64,000 nucleotides of DNA from Tubulanus polymorphus (Eukaryota > Nemertea > Palaeonemertea > Tubulaniformes > Tubulanidae), in assembly GCF_964204645.1 (NCBI RefSeq), contig NC_134030.1, positions 10,600,278-10,664,277 on the forward strand, in the 5' to 3' direction. The translations under genes and the position numbers were made by a program. The notes below the pieces were generated by a model that was not told the origin of the DNA, searched no databases, and worked only from the letters and a program-made list of their open reading frames with translations. Shown piece after piece: positions 25,410-37,533 of the stretch; the first letter of the stretch is position 1, and every line of letters starts with the position of its first letter.

Positions 25410-25724
25410 CAGGCACTTGAATATGGGCTTTGACCTTGTTGGTGCGGTAAAAATGATTAAATTTACCGTAATCTACGATGAAAACACCAACAGGGTTGCC
25501 ATCTTAATTATCCATGATGCAACTGTTTTACCCATGATCCAATGCGCATCCCTCGTCTAACTATACTATACAGAGTATAGTACAGTATAGTTAAACGACG
25601 GGCGCGCGTTGCATTATGGGTAAAATATTATAAAACATGGCGGATTATCGAAGTAGGAACAACGTATCGCTGGTGAATTATTAAATATTTATCCATTATC
25701 AAAGCCCATATTCAAGTGCCTGTG
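25410..25724. mobile_element. hAT-like MITE with 24-bp inverted ends
   Basis: The ends CAGGCACTTGAATATGGGCT and AGCCCATATTCAAGTGCCTG are perfectly inverted. AACCAGACA lies on both outer sides (25401-25409 and 25725-25733), consistent with an ~8-bp hAT-type target duplication. An internal inverted pair (TTTTACCCATGAT...ATTATGGGTAAAAT) and ACTATACTATACAG...AGTATAGT add a central stem. It has no transposase. Confidence 0.8.
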
Positions 25725-25988
25725 AACCAGACAACCATCAGCGCCAATTTCCTTCCACTTTGATTCAATAACGCTGCATATATCAATAGGCCGACAACAA
25801 TTATCCACATTATTGCTTGCTCTTTCCTCTCATTGCATTCCCCTTCCATTCATATCAATGATCTGAATTTTAAAATCCATGATTTTATTCCCGAATTCCT
25901 GAATTGATGCTAGTCAATAATGGAACCCTCATCTCGGGTTCATGAAACCTGATAATATGAAATAAAGATTAAATTACGAAAAAAACTT

Positions 25989-25994
25989 TATTTT
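25989..25994 (-). terminator. Candidate polyadenylation signal for the RING gene
   Basis: TTTATT on + is AATAAA on -, about 180 bp past the stop codon of the RING exon. Further AT-rich sequence with a second TTTATT near 26062 lies between. Confidence 0.45.
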
Positions 25995-26171
25995 ATATTA
26001 GAAATTACCAGTACAAATTAATGATCTGTCATATATCTGTTGCAAATTGTTCACATTACTTTATTTAGAGACACAACTAAAATGATAACCTTACAACCAA
26101 AAATTTCATTTGGCAAATAATTACATGTTATAATTCTATATTAAAACTTCACAAACCAGCACATAATTAAT

Positions 26172-26448
26172 CTAGTACAAATTAATAACCATCATCATTT
26201 CATTTCGGCAGACTGGACATCGGCCTTGTAAACCAATTAAAGTATCAAGGCATGGTCTACAAATAGAAGAATGCCCGCATGGAACAACTGCAGCCCGGCC
26301 CCCAGGAGTAGTTAAACAAATCAGGCAATTATTTTTAACCTGCTGAGGTTGTACTTGTATTCCTTGGTTTTGCTCGGCGTCATCTTGCGCATGAGGTACG
26401 GGATCTTCAATCAAATCGGGGAGTTCATCGTTTGCAATACAAAGTTTT
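26172..26448 (-). CDS. RING-finger (C3HC4) protein, probable 3'-terminal exon
   Basis: The frame ends at TAA (26172-26174) and encodes a C-terminal RING finger: NCLICL, then PCGHSSICRPC, then GRCPVCR. The eight metal ligands are in C3HC4 order, followed by a short tail ending MMMVINLY. RING domains of this type usually act as E3 ubiquitin ligases by binding an E2. Upstream of the RING is an acidic, Gln-rich stretch. There is no ATG before the RING in this open frame. A candidate acceptor (TTAATAG, exon from 26448) lies just after an in-frame stop, so I read it as the last exon of a gene whose other exons I could not find. A retrocopy fragment is the alternative. The family member is not identified. 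Confidence 0.6.
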
Positions 26449-27066
26449 CTATTAACAATATTGTGAAGTCAAATCTTTTCAAACGTATATCATAAGCTCA
26501 TGCCACGTCGTCTTTGATAAAAATGCGTCGTCGTGTTGTTTTAGTTCGATGAATAATGAATGTATTTCGATGGATAGAAACGTCAATTAATCTTTTCCAT
26601 ACTAATCTAAATTGTTTTTAGCGATATCATGATTATAACGGAAATTACACCGGATGTTTTTACTGAGGAATCCGTAAAGTCGCCTGTTTTCAGGCTATAA
26701 AATACGGGCACAGAAGTAAATTAGAGTGAAATTTTTCATTTAGTCGCACGGAAACTTGAAATATTCATGATTCAAATAAAATATGACGTCATTTCATTTC
26801 ATTCGGCGACTCGTATAAGCACGACAACGATCGATCAAAGTCTTCTGCGGAAAAAGTTTCTTAGAGTCTGCTGGATTGGAATTCCAGCGAGTTGATGTAA
26901 GAACTGACGAAGGAAAGGTTTTCCGAAGAACATTTATCATTATTTGTGGAGTAATTCGAACGTATTGTGATTCGGTGAATATTACTCCATTCGGTAACAT
27001 TTTCCAGTGAACCACCGTGAACTTTTTAAATGTCGAGTTTTATGTGTCCAATCAATTTCCTTTTCT

Positions 27067-27177
27067 GGGACCAGTTCCACAGTCGTGAGATAAAATTTGA
27101 CTCCGAGTTAAAACATTGAAAATTAACTAACTTTAACTCAGAGTTAACTCTAACTCACAACTGTGGAACTGGGTCCT
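27067..27177. repeat. ~110-bp palindromic repeat
   Basis: It starts GGGACCAGTTCCACAG and ends CTGTGGAACTGGGTCC, the same unit as at 4507-4617 and in the 41-42 kb cluster. Confidence 0.75.
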
Positions 27178-27452
27178 GGTGGCTGTTTTCATATCTAACC
27201 ATTATGTACTTGTTCTAGATTTACCGTATGTAAGTGATATTACGATATCAAATATCTCTAATGTTTTATTGACAATCGGTGTCTTGATTATGAGGAATGC
27301 AGTTACGAATTGGGTTTGCAGTTCTCTAATCTGTTAGTAGAATAACCATTCTCTGACGTAGAGAATAGACAATAAGTTTTAAAACTTCGATGTACGTAAT
27401 CTAAAAGATTCAAAAGCAAATTTTATTAATCAAACATTAAAATCAAAAGATA

Positions 27453-27488
27453 CGACGTTTCGATCTCTCACTAGAGATTCATCGTCAG
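27453..27488 (-). ncRNA. CTGA(N)GA-stem-GAAAC hairpin, hammerhead-like core
   Basis: On the - strand CTGACGA is followed by a 6-bp stem (ATCTCT/AGAGAT) and then CGAAACGTCG. The + strand copy at 37534-37568 has the same flanking core with a different but still complementary stem. Such CTGANGA...GAAAC motifs occur in hammerhead ribozymes and in Penelope-like retroelements. Helices I and III were not established here, so function is uncertain. Confidence 0.4.
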
Positions 27489-27499
27489 GTTTATTTTGA

Positions 27500-29046
27500 C
27501 TTAAACACTTTGTATCAGTAAATCTCGCTTCTAATATTTTAAATCTTCTAGTAGGGTTTTAAACTTATTCTCTAAACTATGTTTAAACAAGTAAATATTA
27601 CCATGATAACGACTTGAGATTTCTTTTCATGCTGTATTCTGGGCATTTCAGATTTCAACATAAGATTTGGTCGTAAGAATTGCTAAGTTACTTCAGAAGG
27701 CTGACCACAAAATCCACTGGAACGGTAAATCGTTAATTACAGGATCGTGGGTTGACGTGAAATTGATGATCTGTTGACGAAGTCGGCCTTTATAAATTGA
27801 AGATCCATAAGAACGAACCGACGACGCTGCTGCTGCTGCAAATACATACTCGTATTCGGGGTGATCTGACGCACGGCAACGATAAATATTTGATACGTAA
27901 TTATCGGGACGGAAATAGGTAGGGAAATCACCGCTTTCATTAGGCATTTAGGCAGGTGTGCATCAGAAAATTGATGCACACTAAGTATTTATCTGACAAA
28001 TTGTGTCGTATTCTCACGACATCGTGTACTCGCTTTAATACCTCATTAATAAAGTCCCGGGTTGATTCATCTTTTATGGATCCACGTGTGGTTAGAAACA
28101 ACGACTCGGTTATTTATCTAAATTATTCAATTTCTTATTTAAAAAAAAGATTTACATTGACTTAGATTTTATAGGTTTTATTTTCTAGTTTTTTTTTTCA
28201 ACTTACCTATCAGTTTCTGATTGCACGCGACTTAATGTTCATGCACTGCACAAGGGTGGATCTAGAAGGGAGCACGAGGAGCACTTTTCCCGTGTCCTTT
28301 CGAAAATACAATCGCTATATTTTTCGGGGCACTTTTTCCACTTGCAACTAATAAGACAGCAGTCCGCAACGCAAGATTTAGCTTATATTCTCTCAAATGG
28401 CCCCGAGTGCCTAGAAATTGTATGAAAATGCACTGAAATGTCCAAATTTTCCAGACCCTTGTTTTGGCTGGGCGGATACTTGATCATTGAACCGCATTTT
28501 TACCAAACGCGTTTATTGCCAAAAAAGTCGTATATATATAATTTGATTAAACACCTTTTAGCCGACGATGTGAGTTGCTCGATAAGCAATCCGTAGTTGT
28601 TTTGCCAGTCACATTCCAGCGGTTTCTTCGTGAACGCCGAAAACCAACTGAGTATAAAACGATTAACCACGAAGACAAGAAACATAGAGCCGAAAATTGA
28701 TTTGAAATATTTTCAATATAGACGCTTTTAACAGCTCGAATGTGTTTTGAAAATGACCCTTTTTCTACTCACCCAGGAATTACTTTTGTCTCTATACTCT
28801 TAACTACATTGTCTCATTTCAAAACGCTATTACGAATCAATTTTCGTTCTACTCTAATGCATGGGTAAAAGCGATTTTTCGCAGCCTTATAATTCTACTT
28901 ATAATCGTTTAACGTATAAATTATTTTATTAGTTCTACATATTCAGATATGTTGTTTTACATCTAGTTTTTACATTAAACATATTTGCTAATTCTTATCA
29001 TTAGCACATTGCACTGGTAAAACGTTACAGTCTGTGTAAAATACGG
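27500..29046. other. Non-coding interval downstream of rough
   Basis: No gene is supported. Short open frames on - near 27693-27979 include an Ala run from a CAG/GCT repeat but have no domain or splice context. Confidence 0.4.
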
Positions 29047-29529
29047 ATGATAAAACTGAATCCTTGGATACATTTTTTCCAAGAAACATTATGTAGAAGC
29101 GATTGCAAACTTTGTTTCACATCAACACATAATATCAATTGTATTGCCAGAAAAACGTTTAATGATATTCATTCATCTATGTTGTATTCTACAAATGTTT
29201 TTTACCTTCCAACAATGCCTTACAAAATATACTGTAACAACGATCAGTTCAATTTCACATTACCACTGATCTTAAGCCAATATTTCAACTTGCAGGCCCA
29301 AGTAGGAAAAATCCAATATGTATATAACCGAGAACAGTATAATATGTTTTTGGCCAATTCTCTGTATAGAAGTTATCGCCGAGAAAATTCAACACGAGGA
29401 TTTCTTCTTTCAAATCATCCGTTACCACTGCGAAACGGTGAGGGGATAACTAAATGTCGGATTCAATTCGAATCTAATCAGTCGGTGTGCGGTAAAACCG
29501 GATTTTTAATCGAACCAATAACTCGATAA
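29047..29529 (+). CDS. Hypothetical 160-residue open reading frame
   Basis: An uninterrupted ATG-to-TAA frame lies tail-to-tail with rough, about 60 bp past the rough stop codon. The product has scattered cysteines and many aromatic and Asn residues, but no signal peptide, membrane segment, repeat or motif that I recognise. Its length is somewhat above what chance would give in AT-rich DNA, but not decisively. I see no clear AATAAA just downstream. It may be a chance frame or a fragment of a mobile element. Confidence 0.25.
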   Translation: MIKLNPWIHFFQETLCRSDCKLCFTSTHNINCIARKTFNDIHSSMLYSTNVFYLPTMPYKIYCNNDQFNFTLPLILSQYFNLQAQVGKIQYVYNREQYNMFLANSLYRSYRRENSTRGFLLSNHPLPLRNGEGITKCRIQFESNQSVCGKTGFLIEPITR

Positions 29530-29588
29530 TATAGCACCATATTCGTCTTTTAAAATTAAGCGAGTTTTTGTGTCTGTTTTTTTATTAT

Positions 29589-29754
29589 TTACGACAATGT
29601 CGGATACGGATGAGCCAAAGTCGTCTGCGATGGAAAGGTCGGCGTCGGTAACGTCGTAGGCGGTTTATAATAGCAGGCTCCGCAGAATCCGGCGTAGCTC
29701 GTGCTCATCTGGTGATACGGGTTCGTTGCGCATGTGTTGCCGAAACCAAGTGCT
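29589..29754 (-). CDS. ro: ro exon 3 (C-terminus)
   Basis: The acceptor TTTTTCAG is followed by A-GCA-CTT, restoring the Arg codon split by the intron. It encodes [12 protein letters not shown]... to YPTLS and stops at TAA. An AATAAA (complement of 29581-29586) directly follows the stop. Confidence 0.9.
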
Positions 29755-32304
29755 CTGAAAAATACACACAACGAATACGACGTTTAAAAAAAGATATTCG
29801 CTTCAAAGCAGTCCTTCATCTTAGATATTAGAATTTACAAAATTATCTTCAACCATGTAATAAAGTTATTTCCAAAATCTCGATGTATCGAATTAGGCAG
29901 CAAACAAAATTAGCTGGTCAGGCTTAGTTGGGAGATTTTTTGAATGAACCGGAACCGAAAATTCCAATTTTCCCCTTCGATTAAACGAAATAAATTCTAT
30001 GAATTCGACCGCCGATAACACATCCATATCTGTACTTTGATTTCCGATTTCAAAATCAAACCCCCTGTTTCGCTCCCGGCAGGTGTGGCGGGTTTGTTAG
30101 GGACACCGAAATAAACAAAATCAAACGAAATCTTCCACCAATCGAATAGACAGGGTCAATCACTATTGTAAGGTCGCGATTATTGTAATGTATATTGTTT
30201 ATTCATCAATTCTGTAAAAATTTCATACGAAAAATGAATCATATCGTATATCGTATCATATCATATCATATCATATCATATCATATCATATCAGATCTTA
30301 GATACGAAATGTAACCCCTTGTGACAATTTTCTACCATATATGAATATAGCTGGATCATTTTCATACCGCTGCGCTTTACACGTTACCGTCCCCCAAAAT
30401 GGTAACACCGATAGAAAAACGTTCTCTCACCTCATGTGCTGGTCCATTTGTGCTTTTTCGATTCGTTTGTCTTTCGCTCGGCGATTTTGAAACCAGATTT
30501 TGATCTGTGTTTCGGTCAGGTTCAGCATCTCGGCTAATTCGAATCGGCGCGGTCTGGTGATGTACTCGGTGCGGTGGTATTCGAGCTCGAGTTTTAGAGT
30601 TTGTTCGCTGGTGAACGTCGTCCGTTGTCGCCGTGGCCGGTTCTCCTTCCGGCGTCGACGAGGGACTGTAACCAAAAGATTTTACAATATAGATAATCGA
30701 AAGAAAAAGAACGCGATTACTCCTAGCGAACATCAAAAGGGGCTATCTGCACAGGGGTGGGGTGGGGGTTGGAAGGGTGCGAAAGAACCCCTTTTATATA
30801 CTTTTCATGTTGGTGCCCTCAGCAGGAAAAAGTGTGAGCGCAAAGTTTTGATACTTCATACATTGGCACCGACTGGGATTCGAACCTAGTCGTGTTTGCG
30901 ATCACTGACAGGGAGTAAACAACGCGTGGGCGTTCGGAGACTATTTCTGCTTAGAATTTCAGTTTCAAAAATGTTACAAAATTAGTTTAGTGTAATCGTT
31001 TCGACGTCGTCTCTACAACGTATGGATGGCACAGTTTTCGAACTGTTCTAGTGAATCAAAAATTTATAGGCAAATTTGTACCTTCAAATACGTTGCCAAA
31101 GGTAATAAATATAGAGGGAATCCCACAATAATAACGAAGTCTGAAAATGTTTCCTTGAGCTGTTAGTATATTCGACGATATACACTTTGATTAAGAATAA
31201 ACTATCTCCGATATCATGATAGTTATTTGAGGAATACTTCAGTATTGGTCCGACACAGGGGCCAGTTGCACAGCCCCGGCTTAGATTTAAGACCGGCATT
31301 TTGTCCATCTTTGTTCTCTAGCCAAAGATTTCAGACCATGACCTGGTGTTTGGCTCAACCCAGTATCACACGACAGCATTCGCTGCATAACTTTTTCCAC
31401 TCTTTGCCAAATTTTCGAAATTACGTTATTTGAATGAATACATGGGAATGGATCAAAATCATGTGTATGAATTGGACGATAACCACTAAAAATTTTGTGG
31501 TGGGACATCGCCCAAACGATCTTATAATTCTGAATACGTTTTCATAACTTTCTATTTCTTTATTGCAGTTCAAAACTACGATAATGATCCTTTCACGCCC
31601 AACGTTTCACTTTCAAAATACTATTAAATCTCTGTAAATTTCTTGTTATGACTTGATAAGCCGTAAGTTTTGTCCTGTTTATAGTATTGTTTAAGAATGT
31701 TAAAGTATACAAAATGCATGGGCGTGATTCGTGAAAGTCATATGATATGTACGGCATATTATAGCCAATATAGGAAACAAATCTATTACTTACATAAACC
31801 AAGTCCGGGGGCGAGAGCCAGATCTGAAAAACCTCCGAACATACTTTGCGTCGGGTACATCGGTAAATTGTTCGCCTGGGCGGCTCGTAACGGGTCCATC
31901 GACAGTTGTGACCGGCTTTGCAAGCTGAAACTTGTAGCGTCCATAAACTTCATCGACGACTGGCTACTGTGCGTCGGCGTTATCGTCGTGAAAGCCGACA
32001 GTCTGTCCGGAGTGGCCATCGAAGGCAACATCGTCAACGGCGAAATGGTGCCCGATGAGCTGGACACCGCGGATAAAGGTGGAGGAATGGGTGTCGGATT
32101 CGCCAGGCTTGCCGGTGGGTTGAACGCGCTGCCGAGACCTGATAAAAGTCCAGTCGGTCCGGCTCCGAGCGGGGCGGAATTCGCGCTGTTGCTCCCAACG
32201 CTTCCTAAACTTCCGACGCTGGCGCAGTTCACTCGGGCCGGTTCGGGAAGAGGCGTTTGCCCGGCAGAAGTCGGTAAACTCATAGCAGGCTTAATGTCCA
32301 TCAT
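29589..32304 (-). CDS. ro: Rough-type homeobox transcription factor, complete
   Basis: Three coding exons on the - strand (32304-31794, 30665-30431, 29754-29589) join in phases 1 and 2 to give 303 residues. The homeodomain is residues 181-240, from [10 protein letters not shown] to [10 protein letters not shown], with F8, W48, Q50 and N51. It is followed by [25 protein letters not shown] and the helix-1 TTF-x-x-EQTL-x-LE block identify the Rough family, a HOX-like Antp-class factor known from fly eye patterning. The first 170 residues are Ser/Pro/Ala-rich low complexity; the last 54 are Thr/Pro/Tyr-rich. The start is the first of two adjacent ATGs; the second also works. The homeodomain is not interrupted by an intron, unlike mnx. 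All boundaries have GT-AG ends. Confidence 0.95.
29930..30170 (-). repeat. Dispersed repeat R2 inside ro intron 2
   Basis: Its reverse complement contains GGAAGATTTCGTTTGATTTT and CACACCTGCCGGGAGCGAAA, aligned in order with the copy at 10855-11075. Confidence 0.65.
30237..30298. repeat. (ATATC)n pentanucleotide microsatellite
   Basis: Roughly nine perfect TCATA units with slightly degenerate units at both ends, in ro intron 2. Confidence 0.9.
30431..30665 (-). CDS. ro: ro exon 2 (homeodomain)
   Basis: The acceptor TTGGTTACAG precedes the exon and the donor AG|GTGAGA follows it. It carries the whole homeodomain preceded by a basic stretch PRRRRKENR that may add a nuclear localisation signal. 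Confidence 0.95.
30855..30925 (-). repeat. tRNA-derived SINE relic (B box)
   Basis: On the - strand GGTTCGAATCC, a consensus pol III B box, lies in a short tRNA-like 3' half in ro intron 1. No complete cloverleaf is present. Confidence 0.45.
31794..32304 (-). CDS. ro: ro exon 1 (N-terminus)
   Basis: It starts [15 protein letters not shown] and ends at the strong donor T|GTAAGT, leaving one base that completes a Phe codon in exon 2. The region is low-complexity Ser/Pro/Ala/Gly with no recognised domain. An open frame on the opposite strand across this region is only its shadow. Confidence 0.9.
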
Positions 32305-32637
32305 TTTGATCGAATATGTTTTTCTTAGAGCGCCGATAGTTTTACACCGATCGCGAGACGAAATCGGCCATGTTGATCGTCTATTCGAAATCCTAAAAAT
32401 CTAATTTACAGAGACTGCTTGTCTGATAAACGTACGTCTAATTTTGCCGTCGAACACACGGAAAACTGGTGTCCACACGCGTGATTGTAACAAGTGCGCC
32501 GTCGATTATGAAATACCTTTTAGACCAGTTACGGATACGGACACTCGTTATTATCGTTGAAGAGCCTCTACGGGATGCGCGTGTTCCGTCGACAACTGAC
32601 AAATCTCAGCAAAACCGTTTACTCGAGCGACGGTGCC

Positions 32638-32647
32638 TTTTTATATA
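32638..32647 (-). promoter_or_regulatory. TATA-box candidate for ro
   Basis: TATATAAAAA on the - strand lies about 335 bp upstream of the ro start codon in otherwise GC-richer sequence. A start site is not proven. Confidence 0.4.
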
Positions 32648-32649
32648 GA

Positions 32650-35600
32650 ACGGTGATCACCTGGGAAAGGGGACATTGATTTAGCAGTTGACGGTTTCCG
32701 ATTAGAGGACGTGCGGTTAATCGATACACGTGCGCAGAGACGACGTCGAGCTGCGTCGTCGAGCATTGTCGCATTGTTACAATCAAATTTACCTGCGAGC
32801 TGGGCGGGGCGTCGTCCGGATCGGCGAAACGATTGGTCGCGCGTTGAATTCAGAGGAATAACGTCGTCGTCGCAGAATCGGTGAAAATTCCCGAGGAAAG
32901 TATCAAACGTATAATCATCGGTCTATTTCATCGGTAAGAAATTAGATGACGAAATAAGATCTCAATATTTCATTTTATGGATAAAAGGATCACTGATGTT
33001 TTTGGTCAACGTTGGATTTATTTTTGCTATAAGCTATGTCTAAAATGCCGTCATGAAAGCAGCGTTGTCTCGTGTTCATCGCAGTATTTCGGAATGTATT
33101 TTTTGTACCCGTAAAACAGCACGAAAACTGCTTGGCGACTGAATTCAAGCTGTGTGGCAAGAGTCGCTTTCACGCGCGTAGGAAGTGAGAACAAAATCGT
33201 GAAAATGTGATAACTTATTCATCCAATTATAAGAGATAAATCAGTAATATTCGCGTATAATAGTTGCAATAATGGATATTAATAATGCTTGGAGGCGAAT
33301 ATCAATAATTGGGGTATTTTGTATACCTAAATTATTTGTCACTCAAAACGCGCCCTCCAGATACGTATGTACATAAGCAGCCCTATCTAGCCGTCTATTG
33401 TGTCTTCGGCGCCCTAGAGTTTTCCCGACGTATCGACATGTAAAGTAAAACTTCAATTATCAGGATTTTAATGAATTTTAACGAACCCGCAGACGACGGG
33501 TGGGAATCCTCCAGATGACGTCGTTGTTCCGCCCTGGGGAATCCGCCATCGTCTACCCGAGACGCATACGCGTAGGCCTACTCTACCCCTACGCACGCGC
33601 GAGCGCGTATAAATACAACCGTTCGAGCATGAAACACGCAAAAGAAATAGCGCTGTTGTACACGCAATATTTAGAATATATCATATAACACTTATCTCAA
33701 TCTGCGACCACAGAAATCAAATTCAAATTAACGTATCTCACTGAATTTAAATGAGCTTCATTCATTCATTCATCTTGAACGTATCATTTAGGAGTACTTT
33801 TTTTTCTCTTTTAATTCCGGAGTGATAGGTTGTCTCTTTGTGTCTTTCGCGTTCCTGTTCGGAAACCTGTCATCTAAAATAAAAATTCAACCGTTGCTCC
33901 GCACAAATGTATCATTGTCACCGTTGTCACTTAAACAGCAATTTGTATGGAATCAGGAGCATCGTGATTCTGCTAGTCGCGTGGCCATCTCGTAAAAACC
34001 AATCAGCGCCGAGCTTCGAAACAACAGTAGTTTAGACACATAGCGTCAAACTGCGCGCAAATGGCTTTTTTAAGTGCTGCTATTAGAAACTACGCAAATA
34101 TGAGGCCTATATACTGCGTCAGGACCTAATGTCTATTTCAATTTGACTTGAGAGGACATTCATCGGGTGGCCTAGCTCAATCAGGTTGGGTGTACATAGG
34201 TCTTTAAAAGGACCAGAAGTCTGGCAGTTGAACTAAAACATTGATTTTTGATGATACACTTCGTGGAAGGATTGCCAAAAAGTATTGATTGCATCATAGA
34301 AAAGAAAGTCTAGAAACTGCAGTGTATCAGACCAAAGATCCACTGCATTTAGCAATTCTCAAAAAGTATTGATTGAAGGGGTTGCATCATCGAAAAGGGA
34401 GTCTATGAACCCGTGTATCAGACCGAAGATTCACCCGCCGAACGGTTCATTGTCCGAAAGCCGTTAACTCTTCAAGAAGAACACGTCTGCTAACGGAAAT
34501 CGACATCGTATCAAGCGTTGAATGGCGTCGAAAAAAAAGATGGACGATAGGACACGTGATTAGATACACGTGACACAGTCGGCTTAGTAGACAATTATCG
34601 CTCAATAAGTAATAGCATTAAACGACTATTATCACGACCTTCACCGATCTTGCAAGGTCACGATAAGGCCTCGCTAGCGGAAAACTGTACTTTCACGTTT
34701 TTTCATATTATCAATTGGGCCCGTTTCATTAGGTTTGTTTTTTCAATTTTGACTATTGACACTTTGAATTGATCTATAAAGCAGCCCCGAAGATCATGGA
34801 TTCTTCATTTTAGACTCATCATGAACGCATCAATAATTTACTGGATTTCTGGCGCACCGTTGAATTTGTAATTTTTGTCGAAAATGGGCTGAATTTACCG
34901 ACAATATCACCGTTTTTTAAAGTTTTTTTTCTGCAAATTTGATATGGATCAGACTACTGATTACTTAATTACTCGAATTAAACATCAATTATTAATTATT
35001 GCTGAATATGGTTTTTCCTCCTTTTTTTCTTATTGGCAAACCGTCTAATATCAATAAACATCCATTTATGGGCATATTATATCCGTCGAATATGAATAAT
35101 GAATTAAATCATTAAACAGCGAACTGTCGAATATGGTAAATCAACAAATGATTTTTTGGTGAACCCGCGAAATCCCGAAATGGTCACTCAATCTCTAGTA
35201 GTTTTTCTTGACCCCGTCGAATATGATGACCCCTTTTTTCAGTACGAAATATTGGTTACTTTCATTTTTGGTATTTGCTTGTCTAATACGCTAGCTCATC
35301 CTCAAGCTATCTACAATGTGTGTAGGGCTGGCGTAAATTTTATCGGCGGCTACAAGCGGTCAATATAAAAAAGTGTGTAAACCTATAATTTCAATATTCA
35401 AATGTTTTAGAAAATATGTTCGATACTAGGGCCGGGTATGCCGGTTTCATGAGAACGATCCCGATTAGCAATTTATAATAGCATAGCTGTTGTATACGGC
35501 TCCGCGTCCTCTGATGGCGTGTGTTTCAGGTGATGACTCAATTATATTCTTTATTTATCCTTATGTTAAACATTACATAAAAGAATCCCAAATTCAATAA

Positions 35601-37530
35601 AGTTACAAATTTTTAAATAAGAAAATACAACATACAAGACACATGTGTTATTTATACGGAATAACATAAACAAGCCTATTGCTATTTCAAAAGACAATGT
35701 CTACTTCAACCCACGACTGCGGATCGAGTCGGCAGCCGACCCGGTCAAGCCCGGTCGACCTGTAACACCTACCCAATCGCCAAATCTCATAATTCCCCAA
35801 ATTTCTTTAAACTTCGATTTCAAATTTGCAATTCCACATTAGCTTATCCCAGAAATTCTACATTTTTTTCGCAGGCGTCAAATAATTTATTAGAAAATTT
35901 TCTATGCCTGGAGCGCAATGGGTTTGATTTTGAATCTCTATCTGAAAGACGAATAAGAATGATTTCGTAATTATAAGATTTCGTAATTCATCGATATTTC
36001 CAAATTCTATCGCTTGCTCGGTCAGATCAATCGGGGGATCAATCATCGCAAATTTTCCCAAAATTAATCATTCTCGATGCACGTTTTGAATGATTCCATC
36101 AATTCATTCTCGATGTAATATTGACCCCGACAGGTCGTCGACAAATCCGTTACCGCAACTGTTTTGCTTTTGTGTATTGTCACCTAAATTGTTATTTCGA
36201 TCGAATATGATTATTTTATAGGTTCGTATCTTTATCACACGCACACGAAAGACGAATGGGCCAAAACCGCGTGTGAATAGAACCAAATTTTACGCTCGTT
36301 GCCATCGAGTCGCCAAAGCATATGTTGACTGTATTTTGCTCGGTTATAGACAAATCGAGCTGTCGCCCCGCTCCCGCCGTTCCTAGCGTTTTCCGTCGAC
36401 TTTCACACTGTTGTTTTCACCGATGACAACGGCTACCAACGCGCACATATAAAGCGCCGTCTGGGCCCGGATCTGCCCGGCGGCCATATCGCTGCGAACG
36501 AGCAGCGCATCTCGGGCGCTAATTGCGCGTCCAAGCTGCGGAGTTAGTTATCTATAGAAAGTGGGCCCGGCCCACATCCCCGGCGGCATCGGTAAAATAC
36601 GCGATCTCACACCGTTCGCAGATGCAATTATAAATCATCGGCATGATCATGCGGCGAGGAGGATGTTTTTTTTTCTGGGTAAAAATTCACCGCTAAGAAT
36701 GATAATTTAGACAGCCGCATGACACTGCGCAGGGATGTGGCGACGACGCGGCTGGATGCTATTGAAACCGAGAATAAATGATTTAGACGTCACCTTAGAA
36801 AGCTTAGATCCGATCGTTAACTGTAGATTTATGGTTATGAACGCTGGAGTCAATAGCAAAAAAAAATATAATCGGAACAACAGACCGCGGACTTATTCAT
36901 CATATCCGAAATTTGCGAAAATTCAATATCAGGTCTTTTCGTGCCCCATGACGATAATGATCATCATCATAATATCATATCTATTTCCTTGTCAACAGTT
37001 AAAAAGTTAATATATAGCGACAGTGGCAAAAACTTCCCGACGAATGCTCTTGAAAAACCTCGGTCTTTTACGTACAACGGGTTGATATCGTATCATAATA
37101 TAGCATCATGTGAAATAGATATAAATCCTAATAATCCATAAAAGGCGGTCAAGAATAAATAAATAAAAGCTGAAAATTTGTTTTTCGCAAATCAGTTATT
37201 TTAGTCAAAATTAATTTGTCTGTGGGCAATAAAATCTTGGTTGCGTGTTTTTAATCGTTAGAAAAATGATGACACTGTGAGAATGTGAAATCCCTCGTCT
37301 ATAATACATTGTTTTAGTATATAAAGTATACTTTCTTTTTCCGCGTTATTTTTTGTTTAAAGATACTTCTAAGCCAATAACTTTTTAGATTTTTCACGCT
37401 CATGTAAGTGTGGTTTTCCCTATATACAATATGGAATATTGGAACGTTTCCGTGAGTCCAGGCACATCTTTCAGTCACCGTTAGTTGTTGTAGAGCTTGA
37501 TATCGTATTGATATGCGTACGCGGACAGTA
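32650..37530. other. Non-coding interval upstream of ro
   Basis: No gene is supported. GC-richer, CpG-containing patches lie at 32700-32900, 33480-33620 and 36300-36660, fitting promoter or enhancer DNA of ro or a gene outside the window. An imperfect tandem pair of about 95 bp lies near 34270-34435 (shared AAAAGTATTGATTG and GTGTATCAGACC). Confidence 0.4.
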
Positions 37531-37533
37531 TCC

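Noticed and set aside
26794-27015. - strand frame upstream of the RING exon
   Set aside because: Considered as an upstream RING-gene exon, but it ends in its own stop codon, has no clear donor and shows no domain.
31697-32404. 235-codon open frame on + across ro exon 1
   Set aside because: It is the antisense shadow of the low-complexity rough N-terminal exon; it has no domain and no splice logic of its own.
34155-34195. tRNA-like GGTGGCCTAGCTCAATCAGG
   Set aside because: It resembles an A box, but no cloverleaf, anticodon stem or B box follows at the right distance.
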